Below are positions 43,843 to 52,139 of a stretch of 64,000 nucleotides of DNA, piece after piece (positions within the stretch are counted from its first letter, which is position 1; each line of letters opens with the position of its first letter). The notes beneath the pieces are model-generated. The model searched no databases. It was not told where the DNA came from and saw nothing but the letters and a program-made list of their open reading frames with translations. The DNA lies in contig JANPCX010000071.1 of NCBI GenBank assembly GCA_031431125.1, positions 79,356 to 143,355 on the forward strand, written 5' to 3'. The stretch comes from JANPCX01 sp031431125 (GTDB lineage: Bacteria > Pseudomonadota > Gammaproteobacteria > Burkholderiales > Burkholderiaceae_C). Made by a program: the position numbers and the translations under genes.

Positions 43843-45105
43843 ATGTACCGCTCAGTCATTCAATGCTGCCTCGCCATATTGATGGCGATTTCGCCCTTGC
43901 ACTTGGCGCGCGCTGGAGAAGTAGAGGTATTGCATTTCTGGACTTCACCCGGTGAGGCCAAATCGATTGATGAAATCAAACGGTTGATTGCAGTGCGTGG
44001 CCACACTTGGAAAGACTTTGCGGTGCTGGGCGGAGGTGGAGGGAACGCCATGGCCGCGCTGAAGCAACGTCTTACGTCGGGAAATCCGCCTGCGGCCGCT
44101 TCGATCAAAGGACCCGCCCTTCAAGAGTGGGCGGTCCAGAACGTGTTGGCTGACTTGGAGGTCATGGCGGAGTTTGATCACTGGGACAAGGTCATTCCGA
44201 AAGTGATTCAGGAGCATGTGAAATACAAGGGGCGATATGTGGCCGTACCTGTCAATATTCACCGAACGAATTGGATCTGGGCCAACAGCGAGGTGCTCAA
44301 AAAGTCGGGTGTGGAGAGGCTGCCAACCAGCTATGACGAGTTGATTTCGGCGGCAAACAAGATCAAGGCCGCCGGTTTTGTGCCGATCGCGCATGGCGGA
44401 CAACCATGGCAGGAATTCATACTCTTCGAAGACGTTGCCATCAGCGTGTCCGGTGTCGATTTTTACAAGCGGGCCTTGATCAAACTGGAACCGACTGCCC
44501 TCGCCAGTGCGGAGATGAAAAGAGCGCTCGAATCGTTTCGACGAATGAAGGCTTACACCGACGAAAAATCAAAAGGCAGGGATTGGAACGCCGCCACCGA
44601 GATGGTCATCAATGGAAAAGCTGGATTTCAGTTCATGGGGGACTGGGCCAAAGGTGAGTTTCTGGTGGCAGGGAAGAAGCCTGGAAAAGACTTTGAATGC
44701 GCACCCGCACCAGGAACTGCCAGCGCCTTCACCTATGTGATCGACACCTTTGCCATGTTCCAGTTGAAGGGCTGGGAGTCTCAGAAGGCGCAGGGGTACT
44801 TGGCCTATGTGCTGATGGGCGCTGAGTTTCAAGAAAGCTTCAATTTACGCAAGGGCGCCATCCCGGTTCGCTCGAATGTGAAGCTGGACAAGTTTGACGA
44901 CTGCGCCAAGGCTTCGAACAAAGATTTCCAAGCGCTCACGTCATCAGGCGGTGCGATTCCGTCTGCAGCGGTCGACATGGCTTTGCCCACTGGGATCAAG
45001 GCCCACATTCAAAACGTCATCAGCGACTTCTGGAACAACGACAACATGTCTGCCGCAGAGGCAGTTGTGAAACTGTCGCAGCCACCTTCAACAAAGTCAA
45101 AGTAA
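43843..45105 (+). CDS. ABC transporter sugar-binding protein, copy 3 (GtsA-like)
   Basis: A 420-residue periplasmic binding protein with its own predicted operator. The signal peptide is MYRSVIQCCLAILMAISPLH ending at LARA; mature sequence begins GEVEVLHFWTSPGEAK. It keeps AVLGGGGGNAMAALKQRLTS and VAVPVNIHRTNWIWANSEV and GFQFMGDWAKGEF, and is closer to GtsA-type proteins than copies 1 and 2 are. No permease genes follow, so it may serve the transporter encoded at 33300-36202. The ATG at 43843 was chosen because the in-frame GTG lies inside the operator. Confidence 0.9.
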   Translation: MYRSVIQCCLAILMAISPLHLARAGEVEVLHFWTSPGEAKSIDEIKRLIAVRGHTWKDFAVLGGGGGNAMAALKQRLTSGNPPAAASIKGPALQEWAVQNVLADLEVMAEFDHWDKVIPKVIQEHVKYKGRYVAVPVNIHRTNWIWANSEVLKKSGVERLPTSYDELISAANKIKAAGFVPIAHGGQPWQEFILFEDVAISVSGVDFYKRALIKLEPTALASAEMKRALESFRRMKAYTDEKSKGRDWNAATEMVINGKAGFQFMGDWAKGEFLVAGKKPGKDFECAPAPGTASAFTYVIDTFAMFQLKGWESQKAQGYLAYVLMGAEFQESFNLRKGAIPVRSNVKLDKFDDCAKASNKDFQALTSSGGAIPSAAVDMALPTGIKAHIQNVISDFWNNDNMSAAEAVVKLSQPPSTKSK

Positions 45106-45153
45106 CCAACGCATGCGGCAAGCTGAGTTAGTCGAGATTTTTTTTACCAAATA

Positions 45154-45167
45154 TTGGAACGTGCCAA
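45154..45167. promoter_or_regulatory. Predicted LacI-type operator 3 (before the porin)
   Basis: TTGGAACGTGCCAA, one base from a perfect palindrome, lies 97 bases before the porin gene. It shares 13 of 14 positions with operator 1. Confidence 0.68.
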
Positions 45168-45264
45168 TTTTTGAAGAAAGAACGTTCGATCCCGCCACGA
45201 TCGGTGTCGGCGTAACGACCCCTCCAGGCTCTTTGTGCCTGATCTTTAACTCTAGGAGTGAGCA

Positions 45265-46452
45265 ATGAAAGTGAAAAAAATGCAGGCGATGATTCGGGCG
45301 GCCATCGCCGTATCGGTGATGGCGGCCTCTTGGGCAGCCCAAGCGCAGGTTGACATGAGTGGCTACCTGCGTGCAGGGCCTGGTGCATCGAAGAAAGACG
45401 CAGCCAGAGCATGCTATGGGCTGGGTGGTGCGGGTCTCAAATACCGTTTGGGCAACGAATGTGATGTGTACGGCGAGTGGGCTGTCAGCAAGACGTTCAA
45501 GTCTGATGGCGTTGAATACAAGGCCTTGGTGATGACCAACCTGTACAACCCCCAGACAGAGACGGGCGACGCCAAAGTGGGCCTCAATCAAATGTACGTC
45601 GAAGCCAAGGGTTTCGATATTGCACCTGAAACTTCATTCTGGATCGGCAAAAAATTCGTCGGCCAATGGGATGTGCATATCGTGGACGAGAAATTCACGA
45701 ACTTGGAGGGCACCGGTGCTGGCGTCAGCACCCCAATCGGGACTGGAAAGTTAGGAGTTTCTTACTTCACCAACAGCACCCCCGATCCCAAAGTGTCAGG
45801 CCAGCGCTTGAACATCGATTATTCGGGTATTCCAGTGAACACCGATGGCACACTGCGTGTGCTGGGTACCATGACGCGGGGTGATTTCACCGGTGGCAAG
45901 AGTGGTACCGGTCTCACACTGCAACACACCCAAGACAAACTGCTCGGTGGCAGCAACAATTTGTTGTTGCAGTTCGCCCAGGGTTCTGCCGGCTTGAACG
46001 GGAATTTTGCCGGCTTGACCAGCAGTTCCAATGTCAAAAGCGCACGTATTGTGGATTCGTTCTGGTGGCAAGCCGGCCCGCTTGGCGGTCAGCTTTACGG
46101 CATGTTGCAAAACGACAAGGCAGACGGCAAAAAAATTGACTCCTTCTCTGTCGGTGGACGTGTTTCATACGCCTTCACGAAACACTTCAAGCTCGTCAGC
46201 GAACTCGGTCACTCAGAGCGCAAACCCGAAGGTGCAGCAACGCAGAAGTTGAGCAAGTTCACCCTGGCTCCTACGCTGTCAATCGGCCAGGGCTTCTGGA
46301 GTCGTCCTGAGCTGCGTCTGTATGTCACGTCAGCCAGTTGGAATAAAGCGGCCAATGCGGCTGCGGGTGCCAATGGCGTGATTGGTATCGACAAATACAA
46401 AGACAAAACTTCGGGCACCAGCTACGGCGCGCAGTTCGAAATTTGGTTCTAA
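45265..46452 (+). CDS. Carbohydrate-selective outer membrane porin
   Basis: A 395-residue outer-membrane beta-barrel protein of the maltoporin/LamB-like type. The signal peptide ends at AASWAAQA, followed by VDMSGYLRAGPG. It shows alternating aromatic strands and a terminal Phe (FEIWF), as in outer membrane barrels, plus a Cys pair near the N terminus (ACYGLG and GNECDVYG) typical of maltoporins. AGGAGTGA precedes the ATG. It probably lets the island's sugar cross the outer membrane. Confidence 0.88.
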   Translation: MKVKKMQAMIRAAIAVSVMAASWAAQAQVDMSGYLRAGPGASKKDAARACYGLGGAGLKYRLGNECDVYGEWAVSKTFKSDGVEYKALVMTNLYNPQTETGDAKVGLNQMYVEAKGFDIAPETSFWIGKKFVGQWDVHIVDEKFTNLEGTGAGVSTPIGTGKLGVSYFTNSTPDPKVSGQRLNIDYSGIPVNTDGTLRVLGTMTRGDFTGGKSGTGLTLQHTQDKLLGGSNNLLLQFAQGSAGLNGNFAGLTSSSNVKSARIVDSFWWQAGPLGGQLYGMLQNDKADGKKIDSFSVGGRVSYAFTKHFKLVSELGHSERKPEGAATQKLSKFTLAPTLSIGQGFWSRPELRLYVTSASWNKAANAAAGANGVIGIDKYKDKTSGTSYGAQFEIWF

Positions 46453-46567
46453 GTGTCTGTTTCCCCATCGGCGAGTTGAGTGACTTTCCGATGGGGATTC
46501 CGCCGATACCTCCATCCCATTCCGGGCCAAGTGTGAATTCGAATAGTCGATTTCATCTCGAAAAATC
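46453..46567. other. Short spacer with hairpin between porin and chemoreceptor
   Basis: A 9-bp stem CCCCATCGG / CCGATGGGG (46463-46471 and 46488-46496) with a 16-base loop follows the porin stop. It has no T run, so it is at best a weak terminator or mRNA-stabilising hairpin. Confidence 0.4.
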
Positions 46568-48121
46568 ATGAAACTGCGCACACAAATACTGTTGATCGGC
46601 ATCGCCGGCGCTTTGGTGTCCGCTTTGGTGGGAGGGGTCGGTCTTCTCAGCGTGAGAACGCTGGTTGGTGCTTTTGAAGGCACCGTCAGCATGGGCAACG
46701 CTGCTCAGAACAGTCAGCGGGCATCGATGATGCACGGTGCCATTCGTGGTGATGTTCAACGTGGCATGTTGGGCGCCTTTGGTCGAGACAAAAAGCAGAT
46801 TGCCGACGCAAAGACGGATCTGGATGAGCACGTCAAGAGTCTGAAGCAATCGCTGCTGACGCTGAATCAACTGTCACTTTCAACAGAAGCCAAATCCGAA
46901 ATCAGCAAAACTTTGCCGCTGGCGGATGCCTACGCGGCAAATGCCGAGAAAATTCTCCAACTTGTGGCTGGTGATTCTCCTGCCGCAGCCTCAGGGTCAG
47001 TGCCGGAGTTCCAGCGGGTGTTCGCTCAACTGGAAACACAGATGGCGAGCCAGGTCGAGGCGATCAACGCGGACGAACAGCGTTTTGCTGAGCAGTCAAA
47101 GGTGATTGTCTTGCGGGCGGGTTATGTCGTCGCCGTGTCATTGTTAGTCGCCGCTGTATTTTTGATCGTCGCGGCACTCGCGGTTGCGCGGCACATCGCT
47201 GCGCCGATGGTTCACGCCGTAGACGTTTCTAAGCGCCTTGCGAAAGGTGATCTGACAGTGGAAGTGCGCTCCTATGGCAACGACGAAACCATACAGATGC
47301 TGAGCGCGATGTCAGAAATGCAAAGCAGCCTGAGCACCATGGTGGCCTCGGTCAAAAGCAACTCAAACCAAGTCGCGGCAGCAAGCGCAGAAATCGCCCA
47401 GGGCAACCACGACTTGTCCGATCGAACGGAGCGTCAGGCCGGTTCTTTGGCATCGACCGCTTCATCCATGAAGCAGTTGACAGAATCGGTTGAACAAAAC
47501 GCGGGCAGTGCCAAACAAGCCAACAAACTGGCAATTGCAGCCTGCGACGTTGCTGAATCAGGTGGTGTGGCAGTACGTGGTGTGATTGATGCGATGAAAA
47601 CCATTGATGTCAGTTCAAAACAAATTGCGAACATCATTGGCGTCATCGATGGCATTGCGTTCCAGACCAACGTGCTGGCCCTGAATGCATCGGTCGAAGC
47701 TGCCAGAGCCGGTGACTTGGGACGGGGGTTCTCCGTTGTCGCCGCCGAGGTCCGCAACCTGGCCACCCGGGCCGCCGATGCAGCAAAAGAAATCAAGAAC
47801 CTCATAGAAACCAGTGCCCGCCAAGTCAGCCTGGGCAGTGAATTGGTAGGACGCGCTGGAGACACCATGATCGAAGTGGTATCCAGTGTGAAAGGTGTCA
47901 CGGGGTTGATGGGCGAAATCAGTGAGGCCATTGCTCACCAAAGCTTATCCATGTCAAAAATTGGTACAGCGGTTGAAGAAATTGACGATGTCACACAGCA
48001 GAACGCCGCATTGGTTGAACAAATGGCCGCCGCGGCTTCAAGCCTCACGAGCCAGGCTGAGGCGTTGGTCCATGTGGTTTCGCAGTTCAGGCTCAAGGAA
48101 GGCCCACGGGAGTTGGTTTGA
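46568..48121 (+). CDS. Methyl-accepting chemotaxis protein
   Basis: A 517-residue transmembrane chemoreceptor. TM1 is at about residues 7-29, a four-helix-type periplasmic part follows, TM2 is at about 180-205, then HAMP (ARHIAAPMVHAVDVSKRLAKG) and the signalling domain with the hairpin tip IDGIAFQTNVLALNASVEAA. The C terminus lacks the NWETF CheR-docking pentapeptide. Located next to the binding proteins and porin, it may direct cells toward the island's sugar, possibly through a ligand-loaded binding protein; that is inferred. Confidence 0.93.
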   Translation: MKLRTQILLIGIAGALVSALVGGVGLLSVRTLVGAFEGTVSMGNAAQNSQRASMMHGAIRGDVQRGMLGAFGRDKKQIADAKTDLDEHVKSLKQSLLTLNQLSLSTEAKSEISKTLPLADAYAANAEKILQLVAGDSPAAASGSVPEFQRVFAQLETQMASQVEAINADEQRFAEQSKVIVLRAGYVVAVSLLVAAVFLIVAALAVARHIAAPMVHAVDVSKRLAKGDLTVEVRSYGNDETIQMLSAMSEMQSSLSTMVASVKSNSNQVAAASAEIAQGNHDLSDRTERQAGSLASTASSMKQLTESVEQNAGSAKQANKLAIAACDVAESGGVAVRGVIDAMKTIDVSSKQIANIIGVIDGIAFQTNVLALNASVEAARAGDLGRGFSVVAAEVRNLATRAADAAKEIKNLIETSARQVSLGSELVGRAGDTMIEVVSSVKGVTGLMGEISEAIAHQSLSMSKIGTAVEEIDDVTQQNAALVEQMAAAASSLTSQAEALVHVVSQFRLKEGPRELV

Positions 48122-48549
48122 TTTTTTCAACACAGAAATGGGGATGAAACAACATGTCGACCTCTAACAAGCAAGGTAAGCGATTCAACGAGACTGCAGC
48201 GCCGCGACTGACTGGACGCGCACGATCGGTGCCCGGTTCCGTCGCCGTCAACTCCCAGTGCGCTGCCAGTGACCTCTCATGGACAGAGAAAACCACACCC
48301 AGTGACAAAAAGACCCCTTGGTTCCTGGGCTTGGTGCGGTCAGGATGGTTCGCAGGGTGATGGCAATACCCAGGGTGCGCTTGGCATCGGTCTATTTGAA
48401 GGAAATCGGTTCCTAGGTTGGCTAAGTCTTGAAAAGCGAGCTTCAGCCAATTTGGCCCCCAATTGTTTGGGGGCCTTTTTTTTCAACAACTGCTGCCTTT
48501 CGCCAAAAAGGCAGGTTTTGACCCACTGGGGCGTTATGGCTCTAGGTCA
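48122..48549. other. Region without a confident gene
   Basis: An open frame of 68 codons (48154-48360) lacks a convincing ribosome site and resembles no known protein. The segment ends in a strong terminator at 48454-48483. Otherwise nothing recognisable is seen. Confidence 0.5.
48454..48483 (+). terminator. Strong rho-independent terminator
   Basis: A 7-bp GC stem GGCCCCC / GGGGGCC with an 8-base loop is followed by eight T. It would end transcripts of the chemoreceptor gene. Confidence 0.88.
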
Positions 48550-49116
48550 GAAAAACTGAGTCTCGTGGTTCTCGCGACTTCCGCTGCTATTTCCGTACCG
48601 GAACAACAACAAGTTGAAGTCATGCAGGGGTAGACCTAGGAAGGAGAGGCGACAAATCCGGTCCAGAGAGGCAAGGCGTTGCGTGGAAAGGCAGCCCGAT
48701 TGCAGGTGGCGGCGGAGAGCCCGCCATGACAATCCTTCGCGCCCGCGCTCATGCGGGCACACCACCGATGGCGGTACAAATGCGCGGTTTCGATATTCAA
48801 GATTGGGCGAAAGAGGGGGAGTTGACCAACCTCAACGCGTTGGCCGAAAAACAAGACTGGGCGAAAGTAGTCCCCAAAGACTTGCAGCGCTTTTTTTTAA
48901 AACATAACGGTGTTTGGGTGGCTGTGCCAGTGAATGTTCGTTCCACCAAATGGGTATGAGCCAATAAGGAAGTGCTCGCCAAGGCCGGTGTGAGCACCGA
49001 GCCAAAGTCCAGGGATGAATTCATCTCGGCGGCGCATACGATTCTGCGTGCTGGCTTTCTGGGAGTCGCCTGTGGAGGGACGTCTTGGAAAGATGCGATT
49101 GTTTTTGATGGCGTTG
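48550..49116 (+). pseudogene. Decayed fourth copy of the sugar-binding-protein gene
   Basis: Reading the right frames gives a signal-like KLSLVVLATSAAISVPE and then QQQVEVM, matching copy 1. In-frame stops occur at 48631 (TAG where copy 1 has Trp), 48637 (TAG) and 48957 (TGA where the paralogues have Trp in WVWANNEV). A frameshift lies near 48665-48680, before SPIAGGGGEPAMTILRARA. Similarity then continues through AVQMRGFDIQDWAKEGEL to AIVFDGVAWA and stops about 49116. The C-terminal two thirds are missing. Confidence 0.9.
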
Positions 49117-49440
49117 CATGGGCCCCAAACCATAAACCGCAACAGACCCTGGCTACGCGCAACATCTCTGCTGTCGCCCATAAGACTTGTCGCTCTCGGT
49201 TTCATAAGCGTGTGCCCCGTGGTCAGAGTTAACGGCAAGCCCGACGCGTTCTCACAATCTTTTGATCGCTGTTTCGAGCCCAGCACGACCTACCGAACAG
49301 TCAAGAATCCCCTGCCATTGGGGATGTGTTGCGGTACGCAGCGACGTCGAACGCCGTTTGGCACCGTCTGACCCATGCACCATCGCATGTGGGGCTCTGT
49401 CCGGGGCGGACTACCTTGCCCTGCGCCGCGTTAACGTTAT
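49117..49440. other. Junction region at the right end of the putative island
   Basis: No gene was found in these 324 bases. It contains the degraded tRNA copy at 49251-49304 and, just after it, a small ATCCCC / GGGGAT hairpin that could end esterase transcripts on the minus strand. Confidence 0.5.
49251..49304 (+). repeat. Degraded 3'-half copy of the CAT-anticodon tRNA (putative att remnant)
   Basis: From CTCACAATC to GTCAA this matches the tRNA at 22929-23005 from its anticodon to 11 bases beyond CCA, with about 8 changes in 54. The identical core TTCGAGCCCAGCACG includes the T loop and stem. A partial tRNA end at the far side of accessory DNA is the classic result of tRNA-site integration. 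Confidence 0.75.
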
Positions 49441-50565
49441 TCATGCCTGGGCAAGTTCGCCAAGCAGCAGCGGCGGATTCGCCGTAACACCGACCACTGC
49501 TGGCTCGGGTTGGAGCGCCATACATTTGAATTGTTTGGCCACAAACGCCCATAACAGTCGCGACGCATCGGGGCCGCTCGGGTCACTGAAGGGTTGACGC
49601 GCAGCGCCGCCACTCCAAGCGTGGCCCAAACGTGCCACCTCGATCAAAGTCGCCACTGCGATGCGCCCACGTTTGTAGTCGGTGACCGTCATCGGGTGGC
49701 GTTTGCCACGTTGCAATTGGCGCGGTGCGGTGGCTTTGGCGTGGGCCGCGTCGGCCCACAACTGCACAGCAGCGTGCGCATTGTTCACGGCCACCACAGA
49801 ATCCATGGAACCATGAATGACGAGAAGCGGCGGCCATGGGGGTGTGGCGCGCTTGGAATCCTGTGCAGGCGAGGGTGCCAGTGTCTGCGCCTGGCGGCGG
49901 CCCCGCATCGCACTCAAGGCCGACAAGGTGGAATGTGCCGTTCCCGGTGGTACGCCCGAATGCATCACCACGGCTTTGAATTTGTCAGGGTGTTGTGTGG
50001 CCAAGAGGGCGGCCATGCCAGCGCCTGCAGACAGCCCCGCCACCGCAATACGTTCGGGGTCAACGCGCTGCTGCTTGATCACTTGCGCGACCGCTTTCAT
50101 CAACAGCGCTGCTTCGCTTTGCGCGCGCCCCGAGCGGGTTTCGAACCAATTCCAGCAACCCTGCGTATTGGCCAAACGGTCTTGCTCGGGATAGAGCACC
50201 ATGAAACGCTGGCGTTCAGCAATCCGGTTCATGCGGGTGCCGGCAGCGAAACTGGCTGCGTCTTGGCCGCAGCCGTGCAGCATCACGAGCAAGGGGAGTT
50301 GTTCACCCGCAGTGACATGGGCGGGCCGGTACAGCCGGTAGTGGCGAGTACCGGCCGCACTCATCACCACGCCCGCGAGCCAATCGCCTGGGCCTTTGGG
50401 CACGGGCGGCGGCGTGAGGGCTTTGGTTTTCTTGATCAAACGCGCAGTCTTGAGCGAGGCCGCGCCGACACCGGCCCGGCCCATGTTGCGGGCCAAGGTG
50501 TTCAGGTTGCGGGTGAGGGCTTTTCGCCAAATGGAAGAAATGCTGCGCTGCGTCATTTGATGCAT
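49441..50565 (-). CDS. PHB depolymerase-family esterase
   Basis: A 374-residue alpha/beta-hydrolase of the LpqC/PHB-depolymerase group. The oxyanion region is LVMLHGCGQDAASFA, the nucleophile Ser is in AGLSAGAGMAALL, and the Asp/His positions are around VIHGSMDSVVAVNN and RLGHAWSGG. The N-terminal 70 residues are basic and lack an obvious signal peptide, so an intracellular or loosely exported enzyme acting on polyester oligomers is likely. The ATG at 50565 follows GGAAGGG; another ATG is three codons later. Confidence 0.87.
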   Translation of the reverse strand: MHQMTQRSISSIWRKALTRNLNTLARNMGRAGVGAASLKTARLIKKTKALTPPPVPKGPGDWLAGVVMSAAGTRHYRLYRPAHVTAGEQLPLLVMLHGCGQDAASFAAGTRMNRIAERQRFMVLYPEQDRLANTQGCWNWFETRSGRAQSEAALLMKAVAQVIKQQRVDPERIAVAGLSAGAGMAALLATQHPDKFKAVVMHSGVPPGTAHSTLSALSAMRGRRQAQTLAPSPAQDSKRATPPWPPLLVIHGSMDSVVAVNNAHAAVQLWADAAHAKATAPRQLQRGKRHPMTVTDYKRGRIAVATLIEVARLGHAWSGGAARQPFSDPSGPDASRLLWAFVAKQFKCMALQPEPAVVGVTANPPLLLGELAQA

Positions 50566-50892
50566 TCTGCGCCCTTCCGGGCTTGGATGCAGGGCATGGG
50601 CCTTTAGAAAAGTTTGTTTTTGTGCCAAAGGCGCCGTATGTGACACCCAGATGTCGTGATGCGGAAAAGTTAGCCTAGAAACGGCACTCGGGCGGATAGC
50701 GCTTTCACCCAAGAGGTGATGCCTCTCGTGGGAAGAAGGTTCAGTGCTTACCCAGAGTTGCCAGCGGAGGAAAGCGGTCGACTGCCATTTATAGGCTTAG
50801 AACAAGCGGACACTCTTTGTGTTGAACTTTGGCGACTCTGAACTTGTCCATCACGCCGTGCCATGTGGTGCAGGCCCTCCAAGGGAGTTCCT

Positions 50893-51375
50893 ATGCGAGA
50901 TGAACATCTTCAAGTGCAAAGTTCGGAAGCACTCACCACGCGCGCGCCCCGTTTGGTGGTGCGCCTGTACGCCGCGTCCAACCATGCATTGCGAGCGCAA
51001 CTGCTGAATTGTTTGTTGCGCCCGCTGGGGCTGCTGGGTGCGGTGGGCGCGGCGGCCGGGGCGTTTTCGGTTTTCGTGCTGCGGCGAGGCAGCCAGGAAG
51101 TGATGGTTCGCACCGAAGAGTTGAACCACATCACCACCGAACAAGTGCTGGAGCTGGCGCGTTTTGTAGAACAAGTGAACCCCGACGCGTTGCGGCAGGT
51201 GGCACACCTGGTATCGCAACAACACATGGGCATGGCCACAGTGACAGCAGCGGCGCTGGTATTGCTCCACCGAACCTTGTCATCAAAAACAGGAACTGCA
51301 AACCCTCAAGGTGACTCGCCAATCGATGTTCATGGCAGCGCCAAGGACTCGCAGCACATCAAGAGCTTGGTGTAA
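50893..51375 (+). CDS. Hypothetical membrane-associated protein
   Basis: A 160-residue protein of unknown function. A hydrophobic segment at about residues 43-63 (LLRPLGLLGAVGAAAGAFSVFV) separates a basic N-terminal part from a C-terminal part with LVSQQHMGMATVTAAALVLL, perhaps a second membrane helix. Its last 46 bases overlap the 3' end of the convergent TIM-like gene. The start at 50893 follows GGGAG. Confidence 0.6.
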   Translation: MRDEHLQVQSSEALTTRAPRLVVRLYAASNHALRAQLLNCLLRPLGLLGAVGAAAGAFSVFVLRRGSQEVMVRTEELNHITTEQVLELARFVEQVNPDALRQVAHLVSQQHMGMATVTAAALVLLHRTLSSKTGTANPQGDSPIDVHGSAKDSQHIKSLV

Positions 51376-52097
51376 GCGTGGACATCGATGTCGGCACCGC
51401 TGACCAAAGCACCGTCAACCCCACGCAAAGCCAAGACGGCCTGCGCTGGCCCCAATTCCGTGTCGGTTGCGGACAAGATCGGAATCACCGTGCTCATGGC
51501 ATTGCTGCCATGGGGACTCATTCCAATCAGGTGTCGAATCAGTTGGTGAGCGTCGGTGACAGCACCCGGTGTGGGTCTGTCGCCAATTTCCTGCGCCCAG
51601 ACCGGTTCATACACCAGCGTCAAACGCTGCGCTTCGCGTTTCACAGCCTTTAACAGCGGCGCCAGCTGCTGCTGCAGCACCTTGCGGGTCAGGTTTTGAT
51701 CACGCTCTGCTTCCGTTTCGCCTATGCATACCACTGGCGACAAACCTTGAGCAACGGCTTGTTCCGCTTTGTTCGCAATCGCCACAGCGGCTTCCCCATG
51801 GCATTGACGTCGGTCGGAGTGGTGCAGCAGAACGTGGGTTGCTCCCACTTCCCTGAGCATTCGTGCCGATACATCCCCGGTGAACTTCCCATCGACGTGT
51901 TCGGAACAGTCTTGCCCTCCGACAGAGACCGCCGTACCGGCGAACAGCCGCACCGCCTGCTCGACAAAAAGGTGAGGCACAAACAAGACGATGTCGGCTT
52001 CGAACCGCCGACCTTTGAGAGCTGCCGCAAAAGTTTGCAGCAGCTCTCTGGACCCATTCATGCGCCAGTTGTAAAAAACTTTCTTCTGAAGCAGCAT
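51330..52097 (-). CDS. Divergent triose-phosphate-isomerase-family protein
   Basis: A 255-residue TIM homologue, last gene of the leftward operon. It keeps the Glu of YEPVWA and the His of HHSDRR. The catalytic Lys of NWKMN is Arg (FYNWRMNG, residue 12), the Glu of HSERR is Asp, loop 6 AIGTG reads QEIGDRP, and the loop-7 YGGSV phosphate motif is replaced by PILSAT. These changes argue against normal triose-phosphate isomerase activity. With DhaK and DhaL beside it, a tetrulose-phosphate isomerase or a non-catalytic role is possible. ATG at 52097 was used; an in-frame TTG lies six codons upstream. Confidence 0.8.
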   Translation of the reverse strand: MLLQKKVFYNWRMNGSRELLQTFAAALKGRRFEADIVLFVPHLFVEQAVRLFAGTAVSVGGQDCSEHVDGKFTGDVSARMLREVGATHVLLHHSDRRQCHGEAAVAIANKAEQAVAQGLSPVVCIGETEAERDQNLTRKVLQQQLAPLLKAVKREAQRLTLVYEPVWAQEIGDRPTPGAVTDAHQLIRHLIGMSPHGSNAMSTVIPILSATDTELGPAQAVLALRGVDGALVSGADIDVHAYTKLLMCCESLALP

Positions 52098-52139
52098 GGT
52101 TCTGGATTCAAACAATGACGGAGCTAACCAAGTCTGGTT

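Larger units (their letters stand above)
22929..49304. mobile_element. Putative genomic island bounded by tRNA and its degraded 3' copy
   Basis: The left limit is the CAT tRNA; the right limit is a partial copy of that tRNA's 3' half at 49251-49304 (about 46 of 54 bases identical over the tRNA end and flank). Between them lie accessory sugar-catabolism genes, while conserved housekeeping genes lie to the left. No integrase or excisionase gene was found, so the island would be immobile. The boundaries are inference from the repeat and gene content. Confidence 0.55.

Noticed and set aside
48154..48360. 68-codon open frame after the chemoreceptor
   Set aside because: Weak start context, no recognisable domain and no conserved neighbour; kept only as a note in the gap description.
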